This document shows, piece by piece, positions 24,878-35,253 of a DNA stretch of 64,000 bases; position 1 is the first letter of the stretch; every line of letters starts with the position of its first letter. This DNA comes from Pseudacidovorax sp. RU35E (GTDB lineage Bacteria > Pseudomonadota > Gammaproteobacteria > Burkholderiales > Burkholderiaceae_C): contig NZ_FTMY01000003.1 in the NCBI RefSeq assembly GCF_900156165.1, positions 248,001 to 312,000 of the forward strand, read 5' to 3'. The position numbers and the translations under genes were made by a program. The notes beneath the pieces are model-generated. The model was not told where the DNA came from, searched no databases, and worked only from the letters and a program-made list of their open reading frames with translations.

Positions 24878-25395
24878 GGTGCTTCTCCCCAGTCGATCAG
24901 CGTGGGCTCGTCGCCCGAGTTGTCATACAGCGCCCAGGCGTCGACCGCCTGACGATAGCGCCGATCAAAATTGTCACGGCCTGCCTGGAATCGGCGGCGC
25001 ACCACCTCATCGGGAATATGGTGTCCGCCCTGGCGCACTCGTTCCGCGACGCGCGCGACTGCGAGTTCGGCGTCGGGCAGTGCCAGGAAGAACAGATTGA
25101 CGTGGTAGCCCATCGTCCGCCAAGTCTGGATGTGCCGCAGATATGCCAGCCCGGAAAGGGTGGTCTCGAAGGCGAAGCTCTCCCGGCGCTCGGTACAGCC
25201 GGCGATTTCTTCCAGCATCAGCCGTCCGGCCCGAATGGCCGCGGCCTCAGGGGCGAAGGGCGACAGCCCCGCTGCGATCAGGTCCGCGTTGATGAAACGC
25301 AGCACTTGCGCCTCCTGTGGCAGGAAAGCGCGGGCGAAAGTGGTTTTTCCCGCTCCATTCGGGCCGGCAATGATGACGATCTTGGGCTCAGCCAT
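24874..25395 (-). CDS. Zeta-toxin family kinase within the glycogen operon
   Basis: This 173-residue P-loop kinase has Walker A GPNGAGKT at 11-18. [14 protein letters not shown] holds the likely catalytic Asp38, and [10 protein letters not shown] is near 73-82. The arginine-rich [14 protein letters not shown] and [13 protein letters not shown] resemble phosphate-binding segments of zeta proteins. Classical zeta toxins phosphorylate UDP-N-acetylglucosamine, but this short subfamily is poorly characterised. The ATG lies inside the last codons of glgB (8-nt overlap), and the stop overlaps the next small gene. The order kinase-then-partner is the reverse of epsilon-zeta. Family assignment is strong, but substrate and toxicity are unknown. 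Confidence 0.88.
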   Translation of the reverse strand: MAEPKIVIIAGPNGAGKTTFARAFLPQEAQVLRFINADLIAAGLSPFAPEAAAIRAGRLMLEEIAGCTERRESFAFETTLSGLAYLRHIQTWRTMGYHVNLFFLALPDAELAVARVAERVRQGGHHIPDEVVRRRFQAGRDNFDRRYRQAVDAWALYDNSGDEPTLIDWGEAP

Positions 25396-27556
25396 GGGCC
25401 ACCCACCACGTCGCCGCCAGCGGAGGCACGCTGATCGCCAGGTGCTGGTCCTGGCCGTGCATCGGCTCGGGCACCGTGTTGGCCATGCCGTTGACCACGC
25501 CGCTGCCCCCGAAGAGTTCGCTGTCGGTGTTGAGCACCTCGCGCCAGGCGCCGGCCCTGGGCACGCCCACACGGTAGTCGTGGCGCACCACGGGCGTGAA
25601 GTTGGCCACGGCCAGCAGCAGGGCCCCGTCGCTCGCGCGGCGCAAGAAGGCGAAGACGGACTGCGCCTCGTCGTCGTGCACCATCCATTCGAAGCCCTGC
25701 GGCTCGCAGTCCTGCTCGAACAGGGCCGGAAAGTGGCGGTACAGCCGGTTGAGCTCGCGCACCAGGCGCTGCACGCCCTGGTGCGGCGCGTGGTCGAGCA
25801 ACTGCCAGTCGAGGCCGCGGTCGTGGCTCCATTCGCGCGTCTGGGCGAACTCGCCGCCCATGAACAGCAGCTTCTTGCCCGGATAGGCCCATTGCCAGCC
25901 GTACAGCAGCCGCAGTCCGGCAAAGCGCTGCCAGTCGTCGCCGCCGGCCATCTTGTCGATGAGCGGACCCTTGCCGTGCACCACCTCGTCGTGCGAGAGC
26001 GGCAGCACGAAGTTCTCGCTGTGCGCGTACATCAGGCCGAAGGTGATCTGCCGGTGCTGGTGGCGGCGGTGCAGCGGATCGGTGTGAACATAGGCCAGCG
26101 TGTCGTTCATCCAGCCCATGTTCCACTTGTAGTGGAAGCCCAGGCCGCCCGCCTCGGGTGGCTGGGTGACGCGCGGGAAGCTGGTCGACTCCTCCGCGAA
26201 GGTGACGGCGCCGGGCCGCTCGATTCCCACCACCTGGTTCATGCGGCGCAGGAAGGCGATGGCTTCCAGGTTCTCGCGGCCGCCGTGTTCGTTGGGCAGC
26301 CACTCGCCGTGCGGGCGGCTGTAGTCGCGGTAGAGCATGGAGGCCACGGCGTCCACCCGCAGGCCGTCGATGCCGAAGCGCTCCAGCCAGTACAGGGCAT
26401 TGCCGACCAGGTAGTTGCAGACCTCGGTGCGCCGGTAATTGAAGATGAGCGTGTTCCAGTCGCGGTGGAAGCCCTCGCGCCGGTCCTCGTACTCGTACAG
26501 GGCGGTGCCGTCGAAGCGCGCCAGGCCATGCGCGTCGGTGGGAAAGTGCGCCGGCACCCAGTCCAGGATCACGCCCAGCCCGGCGGCATGGGCGGCCTGC
26601 ACGAAATGGCGGAAGTCCTCCGGCGCACCGAAGCGCGAGGTCGGCGCATACAGGCCGATGGGCTGGTAGCCCCAGGAGCCGTCGAAGGGATGTTCGCTGA
26701 CGGGCAGCAGCTCCAGATGGGTGAAGCCCAGCCCGGCGGCATAGGGCACCAGCGTGTCGGCCAGCTCACGGTAGCTGAGCCATTCATGGCCGTTCTTGCG
26801 GCGCCAGGAGCCCAAGTGCACCTCGTAGATGCTGATGGGCGCGTCGCGCCGGTTGGCGGCGGCGCGCTCGGGCGGCAGTGGTACCGGTGGCGGCAGCGCG
26901 CGCACCACGCTGGCCGTCTCGGGCCGCAGGCGGGCGCCGAAGGCGTACGGGTCGGCCTTGCGCAGCAGCGCCCCGTCCGCGGCCAGGATCTCGAATTCGT
27001 AGGCATCGCCCGGCTGCACGTGCGGCGCGAAGATCTCCCACACGCCGCATTCGGGGCGACGTCGCATCAGGTGGCGGCGGCCGTCCCAGGTGTTGAAGTC
27101 GCCCACCACCGACACGCGGCGCGCATGCGGCGCCCAGACGGCAAAGGCCACTCCGTGCACGCCAGCCTGCACACGTGGGTGCGCGCCCAGCACCTCGAAG
27201 GGCCGCAGGTGCGTGCCTTCGGCGAGCAGCCACACGTCCAGGTCGGACAGCACGGGCCCGAAGCGGTAGGGATCGTGCAGGCGGGAGGCGTGGCCGTCGT
27301 CCCACTGCACCTGCAGCAGGTAGCCCAGTTCGGCCGGGGCGGCGGGCACCAGGGCGGCGAAGACATCCGAGTCGCCCTGGCGTTGCAGCACCGCCAGCGG
27401 ATCGCCGGAGGCCGCATGCAGCACCGCGACCTGATGTGCCCCCGGCAGCAGGGCCGCAATGCGCAGTGCGCCGGCCACGCGGTGCGGGCCGAGCACGGCG
27501 AAGGGGTCGCCATGCTCGGCCCGCATGAGGGACTGGATTTCGCCGTCGGAAAGCAT
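25388..27556 (-). CDS. glgB: 1,4-alpha-glucan branching enzyme
   Basis: GlgB introduces alpha-1,6 branches into glycogen. The product is 722 residues. It has N-terminal CBM48-type modules ([11 protein letters not shown] near residue 14; [18 protein letters not shown] near residue 131), then a GH13 barrel. The nucleophile is in [18 protein letters not shown], the acid/base in [14 protein letters not shown], and [15 protein letters not shown] is conserved. It is the first gene of the operon, divergent from leuS across 210 bp. No clear ribosome binding site precedes the start. A weak -10-like TACATT (minus strand, near 27600) is the only promoter hint. Its end overlaps the zeta kinase start. Confidence 0.96.
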   Translation of the reverse strand: MLSDGEIQSLMRAEHGDPFAVLGPHRVAGALRIAALLPGAHQVAVLHAASGDPLAVLQRQGDSDVFAALVPAAPAELGYLLQVQWDDGHASRLHDPYRFGPVLSDLDVWLLAEGTHLRPFEVLGAHPRVQAGVHGVAFAVWAPHARRVSVVGDFNTWDGRRHLMRRRPECGVWEIFAPHVQPGDAYEFEILAADGALLRKADPYAFGARLRPETASVVRALPPPVPLPPERAAANRRDAPISIYEVHLGSWRRKNGHEWLSYRELADTLVPYAAGLGFTHLELLPVSEHPFDGSWGYQPIGLYAPTSRFGAPEDFRHFVQAAHAAGLGVILDWVPAHFPTDAHGLARFDGTALYEYEDRREGFHRDWNTLIFNYRRTEVCNYLVGNALYWLERFGIDGLRVDAVASMLYRDYSRPHGEWLPNEHGGRENLEAIAFLRRMNQVVGIERPGAVTFAEESTSFPRVTQPPEAGGLGFHYKWNMGWMNDTLAYVHTDPLHRRHQHRQITFGLMYAHSENFVLPLSHDEVVHGKGPLIDKMAGGDDWQRFAGLRLLYGWQWAYPGKKLLFMGGEFAQTREWSHDRGLDWQLLDHAPHQGVQRLVRELNRLYRHFPALFEQDCEPQGFEWMVHDDEAQSVFAFLRRASDGALLLAVANFTPVVRHDYRVGVPRAGAWREVLNTDSELFGGSGVVNGMANTVPEPMHGQDQHLAISVPPLAATWWVAHG

Positions 27557-27715
27557 TCGGAAAAGGGGGAAGGCGAAGAGGACGCCGCAGGGGTTCCAAA
27601 TGTAACGAATACCCTGGGCCGTCCGGCGGGACGGGAGGCCAGGCCGGTCCCGGTGGTCGCGCATCCGCGCCGCAAGCGAGAAACGGGCCACCCCGTGCGG
27701 CCGGCGCCGAGCCCT

Positions 27716-27721
27716 GATAAT
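27716..27721 (+). promoter_or_regulatory. -10 box (GATAAT) for leuS
   Basis: TGATAATCGCC has an extended TG immediately 5' and lies about 46 bp before the leuS start. It belongs to the recurring AATCG box and lies in the divergent glgB-leuS region. Confidence 0.5.
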
Positions 27722-27766
27722 CGCCGATCCCCGGCCCGCCCTGCGCCGGGTGCCTGTGCCAAGCCC

Positions 27767-30427
27767 ATGAATCCCACCTACCAACCGAGTGAAGTCGAGT
27801 CCGCCGCCCAGGCCGACTGGACCGCCGCCGATGCCTACCGCGTGACCGAAGTCGCGGGCAAGAAGAAGTACTACGCCTGCTCCATGCTGCCGTATCCCAG
27901 CGGCAAGCTGCACATGGGCCATGTGCGCAACTACACCATCAACGACATGCTGGCGCGCTACCTGCGCATGAGCGGCTACAACGTGCTCATGCCCATGGGC
28001 TGGGACGCCTTCGGCCTGCCGGCCGAGAACGCGGCGCTCAAGAACGGCGTGCCGCCGGCCAAGTGGACGTACGAGAACATCGCGTACATGAAGGGCCAGC
28101 TGCAGGCCATGGGCCTGGCCATCGACTGGAGCCGCGAGGTCGCCACCTGCGACCCCAGCTACTACAAGTGGAACCAGTGGCTGTTCCTGAAGATGCTCGA
28201 GAAGGGCATCGCCTACCGCAAGACCCAGGTCGTCAACTGGGACCCGGTGGATCAGACCGTGCTGGCCAACGAGCAGGTGATCGACGGCCGCGGCTGGCGC
28301 ACCGGCGCACCGGTCGAGAAGCGCGAGATCCCCGGCTACTACCTCAAGATCACCGACTACGCCGAAGAGCTGCTCGACCACGTGCAGCACAAGCTGCCCG
28401 GCTGGCCCGAGCGTGTGCGGCTGATGCAGGAGAACTGGATCGGCAAGAGCAGCGGCGTGCGCTTCGCCTTCACGCACGACATCCGCGGCGCGGATGGCGC
28501 CCCGATCCAGGACGGCCGCATGTACGTCTTCACGACGCGCGCCGACACCATCATGGGCGTGACCTTCTGCGCCGTGGCGCCGGAGCATCCGCTGGCCACG
28601 CACGCGGCGCAGAGCGATCCGGAGGTGGCCGCCTTCATCGCCGAATGCAAGGCCGGCGGCGTCACCGAGGCCGAACTGGCCACGCAGGAGAAGAAGGGCG
28701 TGCCCACGGGCCTGACCGTCACGCACCCGATCACCGACGAGCAGGTGCCGGTCTGGGTCGGCAACTACGTGCTGATGAGCTACGGCGATGGTGCCGTGAT
28801 GGGCGTGCCGGCGCACGACGAGCGCGACTTCGCCTTCGCCAACAAGTACGGCATCCCGATCGTGCAGGTGGTGCTGGTGGACGACGAGCCGCACTTCGAC
28901 TTCCACCGGTGGCAGGACTGGTACGCCGACAAGGAGCGCGGCGTCACGATCAACTCCGACAACTTCAGCGGCATGCGCCACCACGAGGCGGTGGACGCCG
29001 TGGCCCGCGTGCTGGAAGACAAGGGCCTGGGCGCCAAGAAGACCACCTGGCGCCTGCGCGACTGGGGCATCAGCCGCCAGCGCTACTGGGGCACGCCGAT
29101 CCCCATCATCCACTGCCCCGACTGCGGCCCGGTGCCCGTGCCCGAGCAGGACCTGCCCGTGGTGTTGCCCACCGACTGCGTGCCCGACGGCAGCGGCAAC
29201 CCGCTGAACAAGCACGAGGACTTCCTGGCCTGCACCTGCCCCAGCTGCGGCAAGCCGGCCCGCCGCGAGACGGACACGATGGACACCTTCGTGGACAGCT
29301 CGTGGTACTTCATGCGCTACTGCGACCCGGCCAACGACCAGGCCATGGTGGCCGACGGCGCCCGCTACTGGATGCGGGGTCAGGGCAATGCCGCTGGCGG
29401 CAGTGGCATGGACCAGTACATCGGCGGCATCGAGCACGCCATCCTGCACCTGCTGTACGCGCGCTTCTGGACCAAGGTCATGCGCGACCTGGGCCTGGTG
29501 ACGATCGACGAGCCCTTCACCCGCCTGCTCACGCAGGGCATGGTGCTCAACCACATCTACTACAAGCGCAATGCCAAGGGCGGCAAGGACTACTTCCCGC
29601 CCGCCGAGGTCACGCCCACGCTGGACGCCCAGGGCCGCATCACCGGCGGCACCACGGCCGATGGCACGGTGGTCGAGTACGGCGGCGTCGGCAAGATGGG
29701 CAAGAGCGAGCGCAACGGCGTCGATCCGCAGGAGCTGATCGAGAAGTACGGCGCCGACACCGCGCGCCTGTACACCATGTTCACAGCCCCGCCCGAGGCC
29801 ACGCTGGAGTGGAACGACGCGGCGGTGGAAGGCAGCTTCCGCTTCCTGCGCCGGGTGTGGAACTTCGGCCAGGCGCTGGCCGCGATGCCGGCTGCCACGG
29901 CCGATGGCGCAGCCTACGGCAAGGCCGCCAAGGCCCTGCGCCGCGAGGTGCACACCGTGCTGCGCCAGGTCGACTACGACTACCAGCGCATGCAATACAA
30001 CACCGTCGTCTCCGGCGCGATGAAGCTGCTCAATGCGCTCGAAGGCTTCAAGGCCGAGGCCGAGGAAGGCGGCGTGGCCGCGCTGCGCGAGGGCTTCGGC
30101 ATCCTGCTGCGCGTGCTCTACCCCGTCACGCCGCACCTGACGCACCAGCTGTGGAAGCAGCTCGGCTTTGCGGATGCGCAGGGCGTGCTGCTCGATGCGC
30201 CGTGGCCCGTGGTGGACGAGGGCGCGCTGGCACAGGACGAGGTCGAGCTCATGCTGCAGATCAACGGCAAGCTGCGCGGCGCCGTGGTGGTGCCCGCCGG
30301 CGCCGACAAGGCCGAGATCGAGGCCCTGGCCGTGGCCAGCGAGGCCTTCACCAAGCACGCGAATGGCCAGTCCATCAAGCGCGTGATCGTGGTCCCGGGC
30401 CGGCTGGTCAACGTGGTGGTGGCATGA
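27767..30427 (+). CDS. leuS: Leucyl-tRNA synthetase
   Basis: LeuS charges tRNA-Leu. The product is 886 residues. The class I HIGH-type motif appears in [15 protein letters not shown] and the KMSKS-type motif as [12 protein letters not shown]. The CP1 editing domain includes [34 protein letters not shown] is also conserved. The start [15 protein letters not shown] is near the family norm. It ends by overlapping lptE (ATGA), giving leuS-lptE-holA, a widely conserved order. Confidence 0.98.
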   Translation: MNPTYQPSEVESAAQADWTAADAYRVTEVAGKKKYYACSMLPYPSGKLHMGHVRNYTINDMLARYLRMSGYNVLMPMGWDAFGLPAENAALKNGVPPAKWTYENIAYMKGQLQAMGLAIDWSREVATCDPSYYKWNQWLFLKMLEKGIAYRKTQVVNWDPVDQTVLANEQVIDGRGWRTGAPVEKREIPGYYLKITDYAEELLDHVQHKLPGWPERVRLMQENWIGKSSGVRFAFTHDIRGADGAPIQDGRMYVFTTRADTIMGVTFCAVAPEHPLATHAAQSDPEVAAFIAECKAGGVTEAELATQEKKGVPTGLTVTHPITDEQVPVWVGNYVLMSYGDGAVMGVPAHDERDFAFANKYGIPIVQVVLVDDEPHFDFHRWQDWYADKERGVTINSDNFSGMRHHEAVDAVARVLEDKGLGAKKTTWRLRDWGISRQRYWGTPIPIIHCPDCGPVPVPEQDLPVVLPTDCVPDGSGNPLNKHEDFLACTCPSCGKPARRETDTMDTFVDSSWYFMRYCDPANDQAMVADGARYWMRGQGNAAGGSGMDQYIGGIEHAILHLLYARFWTKVMRDLGLVTIDEPFTRLLTQGMVLNHIYYKRNAKGGKDYFPPAEVTPTLDAQGRITGGTTADGTVVEYGGVGKMGKSERNGVDPQELIEKYGADTARLYTMFTAPPEATLEWNDAAVEGSFRFLRRVWNFGQALAAMPAATADGAAYGKAAKALRREVHTVLRQVDYDYQRMQYNTVVSGAMKLLNALEGFKAEAEEGGVAALREGFGILLRVLYPVTPHLTHQLWKQLGFADAQGVLLDAPWPVVDEGALAQDEVELMLQINGKLRGAVVVPAGADKAEIEALAVASEAFTKHANGQSIKRVIVVPGRLVNVVVA

Positions 30428-30987
30428 CGGCGGGCGCGCGCCCTGCCGGACGCCCCTCGGACCCGGCCCAGCACGTCTCGCGCCGGGGTCTGCTGGCGGG
30501 CGTCGCCGTACTGCCGCTCGCAGCCTTGCTGACCGGCTGCGGATTCCGGATGCGCGGGGCCGTGCAGTTTCCCTTCCGTTCCATCGCCGTGACCGGCGTG
30601 CCTGGCGTGGCCGCCGAGCTGCGCCGAGCGCTGCGCGGCCAGGGCGACCTGAAGGTGCTGGCCAACACCGACCCGGTGACCGAGGCCGAGGCCGTGTGCG
30701 AGCTCGGCGACGAAGCCCGCAGCAGCGCCATCCTCTCGACCAACTCCACCGGTCAGGCGCGCGACCTGTCGATCACGCTGCAGATCAGCTACCGCCTGCG
30801 CACGAAGGACGGTCGCGAACTCATCCCCAAGACGCCGCTCACCCTGTCGCGCGACATCAGCTACAACGAGAACACCGTGCTGGCCAAGGAGGCGGAGCAG
30901 AACTTCCTGTACCGCGACATGATGCAGGACATGGCCCAGCAGCTGGTGCGCCGCCTGGCCGCGGCCAAGCTCCCCGCCGCTTCCTGA
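30424..30987 (+). CDS. lptE: LptE, LPS-assembly lipoprotein
   Basis: LptE plugs the LptD barrel that places lipopolysaccharide on the cell surface. The product is 187 residues with an N-terminal signal and lipobox LLTGC, Cys39. The family start [20 protein letters not shown] follows. The region [18 protein letters not shown] and the C-terminal ALQ-type helix fit LptE. The ATG overlaps the leuS stop. The signal contains a twin arginine ([17 protein letters not shown]), but the usual Sec lipoprotein route is more likely. Confidence 0.9.
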   Translation: MTAGARPAGRPSDPAQHVSRRGLLAGVAVLPLAALLTGCGFRMRGAVQFPFRSIAVTGVPGVAAELRRALRGQGDLKVLANTDPVTEAEAVCELGDEARSSAILSTNSTGQARDLSITLQISYRLRTKDGRELIPKTPLTLSRDISYNENTVLAKEAEQNFLYRDMMQDMAQQLVRRLAAAKLPAAS

Positions 30988-31000
30988 TCCTTCCGTCTCG

Positions 31001-32047
31001 ATGCAACTGGCTGCCGCCCAGCTCGACGCGCACCTGGCCAAGGGCCTGCGCACCCTCTACACCGTGCACGGCGACGAGCCCCTGCTGGTGCAGGAGGCGG
31101 CCGACGCCATCCGCGCGGCCGGCCGGGCGGCCGGCTACACCGAGCGCAGCAGCTTCACCGTGGCCGGCGCCCACTTCGACTGGAGCAGCGTGCTGGCCGC
31201 GGGCGGCTCGCTCAGCCTCTTCGCCGACCGGCAGCTCATCGAGATCCGCATCCCGTCGGGCAAGCCCGGCAAGGACGGCAGCACCGCCCTGCAGCAGATC
31301 GGCGAGAGTGCATCGGCCGGCGATGGGACGCTGACGCTGGTGTTCCTGCCGCGGCTGGACAAGATGACCAAGGGCGGCGCCTGGTTCGGCGCCCTGGAGT
31401 CGCACGGCGTCACGCTGCAGGTCGACCCGGTGGAGCGCGGCGCGCTGCCGCAGTGGATCGCCCAGCGCCTGGCGCGTCAGGGCCAGCGCGTGAAGGCCGG
31501 CGAGGAAGGCCAGCGCACGCTGCAGTTCTTCGCCGACCGGGTGGAGGGCAACCTGCTCGCGGCCCACCAGGAGATCCAGAAGCTGGCGCTGCTGTACCCG
31601 GCGGGCGAACTGGGCTGGGCGCAGATCGAGGCCGCCGTCAACAACGTGGCCCGCTACGACGTGTTCAAGCTGTCCGAGGCGGTGCTCTCGGGCAATGCGA
31701 CGCGCGTGGCCCGCATGCTCGGCGGCCTGCAGGCCGAAGGCGAGGCTGCGGTGCTGGTGCACTACACGCTGGCCGAGGACATCCGCGCCCTCAAGCGCGT
31801 GCGCGACGCCATGGACGCCGGTCGGCCGCTGCCCATGGCCCTGCGCGAGAACCGCATCTGGGGCCCGCGCGAGCGCGCCTTCGAGCGCGTGCTGCCGCGC
31901 CTCACGCCGCGCACGCTGGCGCGCCTGCTGCGCGCGGCCCATGTCACCGATGGCATCGTCAAGGGCCTCAAGCAGCCCGACTGGCCGGCCGACCCGTGGC
32001 AGGCGCTGCAGCGGCTGGGGCTGATGACGGCCAAGCTGTGCGCATGA
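31001..32047 (+). CDS. holA: DNA polymerase III delta subunit
   Basis: HolA opens the sliding clamp within the clamp loader. The product is 348 residues. Family features include LYTVHGDEPLLVQEAADAIR near residue 19, VFLPRLDKMTKGGAWF, the middle section FADRVEGNLLAAHQEIQKLA, and a helical C-terminal domain with LSEAVLSGNATRVARMLGGL. It lies 13 bp after lptE, as expected for the leuS-lptE-holA unit. Confidence 0.95.
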   Translation: MQLAAAQLDAHLAKGLRTLYTVHGDEPLLVQEAADAIRAAGRAAGYTERSSFTVAGAHFDWSSVLAAGGSLSLFADRQLIEIRIPSGKPGKDGSTALQQIGESASAGDGTLTLVFLPRLDKMTKGGAWFGALESHGVTLQVDPVERGALPQWIAQRLARQGQRVKAGEEGQRTLQFFADRVEGNLLAAHQEIQKLALLYPAGELGWAQIEAAVNNVARYDVFKLSEAVLSGNATRVARMLGGLQAEGEAAVLVHYTLAEDIRALKRVRDAMDAGRPLPMALRENRIWGPRERAFERVLPRLTPRTLARLLRAAHVTDGIVKGLKQPDWPADPWQALQRLGLMTAKLCA

Positions 32048-32099
32048 GGGGCTGCGTGGGGATGTTCGAGGCTGCGCGCACGACGCCGGAGCCCGTCCG

Positions 32100-32867
32100 A
32101 TGAGCGTTCGATCCGACGCCCCCCTCGCCATCGTCGGCGCTATGCAGGAAGAGCTGGCCGCCCTGCTTGCCGCCATGCCGGACGCGCGACCCGAGACCCT
32201 GGCGGGTCGCCAGTTCTGGCGCGGTCATCTGGAAGGCCGTCCGGTGGTCGTGGTGCTCTCGCGCATCGGCAAGGTCGCAGCGGCCACGACGGCCACCGTG
32301 CTGCTCGCGCACCATGGCGTGCGGGCCGTGCTCTTCACCGGCGTGGCGGGTGGACTGGCCGAAGGCGTGGCGGTGGGCGACGTGGTGGTGGCGCGCGATC
32401 TGCTGCAGCACGACATGGATGCTTCGCCGCTCTTTCCGCGCCACGAGGTGCCGCTGACGGGCATGACCCGGTTTCCGGCCGACGCCGCATTGGCCAACGC
32501 CCTGGCTGCTGCGGCGCAGGACGTCCTTGCCGAACTCCCGGCACACCTGCCGGCAGATGTGCAGGCCGAGTTCGCGATGACGAAGGCGCGGCTGCACCGG
32601 GGCCTCATCGTGAGCGGCGACCGCTTCGTCGCCACTGCGGCGGAGAGTGCCAGGCTGCGCGCCGACCTGCCCGACGCGTTGGCGGTTGAGATGGAAGGCG
32701 CGGCCGTGGCCCAGGTCTGCCATGACTGGGGCGTGCCCTTCGCGGCGGTGCGCACCATCTCCGACCGGGCCGACGACGCCGCCCATGCGGACTTCGGCCG
32801 CTTCGTGGGTCGCGTGGCCAGCCCCTTCAGCGCGGCCATCGTGCGGCGGACCCTGACGCGGCTCTGA
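32100..32867 (+). CDS. mtnN: 5'-methylthioadenosine/S-adenosylhomocysteine nucleosidase
   Basis: This enzyme hydrolyses methylthioadenosine and S-adenosylhomocysteine, feeding methionine salvage and autoinducer-2 chemistry. The product is 255 residues. It has the N-terminal IVGAMQEELAALL, FTGVAGGLAEGVAVGDVVVA in the middle, and the purine-site EMEGAAVAQVC. The likely catalytic aspartate is in RTISDRADDAAHADF near residue 221. The start follows 52 bp after holA. Functional residues make the assignment good; a related phosphorylase-fold nucleosidase is the main alternative. Confidence 0.88.
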   Translation: MSVRSDAPLAIVGAMQEELAALLAAMPDARPETLAGRQFWRGHLEGRPVVVVLSRIGKVAAATTATVLLAHHGVRAVLFTGVAGGLAEGVAVGDVVVARDLLQHDMDASPLFPRHEVPLTGMTRFPADAALANALAAAAQDVLAELPAHLPADVQAEFAMTKARLHRGLIVSGDRFVATAAESARLRADLPDALAVEMEGAAVAQVCHDWGVPFAAVRTISDRADDAAHADFGRFVGRVASPFSAAIVRRTLTRL

Positions 32868-33095
32868 CCGTTTCGGCAGGCGACTCAGCGGCCGTCCTAC
32901 AGCCGCGAAAGACGCAGGCCGCTTGGATGCGGCCTTGCGGCCGATAGGCTCACCTGCGGTGGACGGCTTGCAGTTCGCCCGGCCCTGCTGGCACCGCGGG
33001 GGTGGGGCGGCAGCCGTCCTCCACCTGTGCTTCGCGCCGTTGCGCGTCCGTTCCGTCTTTTCCCCGTCTCTCTTTCCGTCGAAGGAACCGGCACC

Positions 33096-34004
33096 ATGCC
33101 CCGCTTCTCGTCTTCCCTTTCCTCGCCCCATCTGCCGCGCCGCGTCGGCGTGCCCCTCGCCCTGGCAGCCGGCACGGTGCTGTTCCCGCTGTCCGCCCTG
33201 GCCCAGCAGCAGACGACCATGGCCACCGACCCGGCGCTGCAGTCGACCGTTTCGCCCGCACTGGACCGCATCAGCCTGTCCGTCGGCGCCTTCTACGCCG
33301 AGCCCAAGGTCAGCGCGACGGTGGGCAATTCCTTTGCCTCCTTCAACACCGGCGACGTGACCGCCGACCGCAAGGCGCTGCCGCGCATCGCCGGCGAGGT
33401 CCTGCTGGGCGACAACCACGGCATCTCCTTCGAAGCCTTCCGCTACAGCCAGAACTATTCGAACTCCGGCACTGCCGGCTACACCACCGGTCCTTTCGGC
33501 GTCACCGGCACGGCCGGCCTGAACCTGAACTTCGACCTGGACGTGGCCCGCCTTGGCTACCGCTACTGGTTCGGCTCCGGCAACACGGTCTTCGGCATTG
33601 GCGCCGGCATCGGCTACTACAAGGTCAAGCTCGAGACCAATGCCTTCGCCGCCGCGACCGCCAACCTGCCGGGCCTGGGCTTCTATGGCAGCAACGGTCG
33701 CTACAGCCGCCAGGACAGCGACGATGCCGTGGCGCCGATGCTGGAGGTGGGCGTGCGCCATGCCATCTCGCCCAACATGCGCCTGTTCTTCGATGCCTCG
33801 GGCATTCGCAAGGGCGGCAGCAGCGGCGTGCACGGCAGCATCTACAACGCGCAGCTGGGGGCGGAATGGTTCCCGTGGCGCAACGTGGGCGTGTCGCTGG
33901 CCTACGCCGTCACCGACGTGGACCTGAAGCGCGACGACCCCGGCCTGCAGGGCCTGCGCATCAAGTTCCAGGGTCCTGTTGCCGCGGTCAAGGCCCGCTT
34001 CTGA
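33096..34004 (+). CDS. Outer-membrane beta-barrel protein of unknown role
   Basis: The 302-residue product has a long signal peptide (basic start, hydrophobic core, cleavage near ALA-QQQ at residue 36). Alternating segments typical of a small barrel follow, such as RLGYRYWFGSGNTVFGIGAG and NAQLGAEWFPWRNVGVSLAY. It ends in a C-terminal phenylalanine (KARF), the usual BAM recognition signal. An AAGGA ribosome binding site sits 10 nt upstream of the start. The 228-bp upstream gap holds a 7-bp hairpin at 32916-32935 that may terminate mtnN. No specific family could be named. Confidence 0.8.
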   Translation: MPRFSSSLSSPHLPRRVGVPLALAAGTVLFPLSALAQQQTTMATDPALQSTVSPALDRISLSVGAFYAEPKVSATVGNSFASFNTGDVTADRKALPRIAGEVLLGDNHGISFEAFRYSQNYSNSGTAGYTTGPFGVTGTAGLNLNFDLDVARLGYRYWFGSGNTVFGIGAGIGYYKVKLETNAFAAATANLPGLGFYGSNGRYSRQDSDDAVAPMLEVGVRHAISPNMRLFFDASGIRKGGSSGVHGSIYNAQLGAEWFPWRNVGVSLAYAVTDVDLKRDDPGLQGLRIKFQGPVAAVKARF

Positions 34005-34058
34005 TCGGCGCGCGGCGGCTGCTGCCCAGCGCGGCGCCGCCCTCGCCGGGCCTGTCTC

Positions 34059-35072
<1,014 letters not shown>

Positions 35073-35157
35073 GGAACCGATCATGAACCGAACGGATTGA
35101 ACCTGCCGGCGTGGGCTCTTGGCGGCGTGGCGCATAGGCGGGCACGCCACCCCTTCT

Positions 35158-35163
35158 TACAAT
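35158..35163 (+). promoter_or_regulatory. -10 box (TACAAT) for the siderophore receptor gene
   Basis: CTTACAATCCGCCCG lies 90 bp before the receptor start. No Fur-box-like palindrome was recognised around it. The leader contains no further recognisable element. Confidence 0.45.
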
Positions 35164-35253
35164 CCGCCCGTTTCTCTCCTCAGCAAGCTGTGCACCCCGG
35201 TGGGGGAAAGCGCTGCCAGCCAGCCCTTTCATCCCTGCTCCAGGAGCATCTGC

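Noticed and set aside
25130-27766. Long in-frame upstream extension of leuS antisense to glgB
   Set aside because: It overlaps glgB and the zeta kinase on the opposite strand and has shadow composition. leuS starts at 27767 after a -10 box.
35140-35253. Sigma/anti-sigma (FecI/FecR-type) control of the siderophore receptor
   Set aside because: No such genes adjoin it, and the receptor's N-terminus lacks the extra signalling domain expected for that mode.
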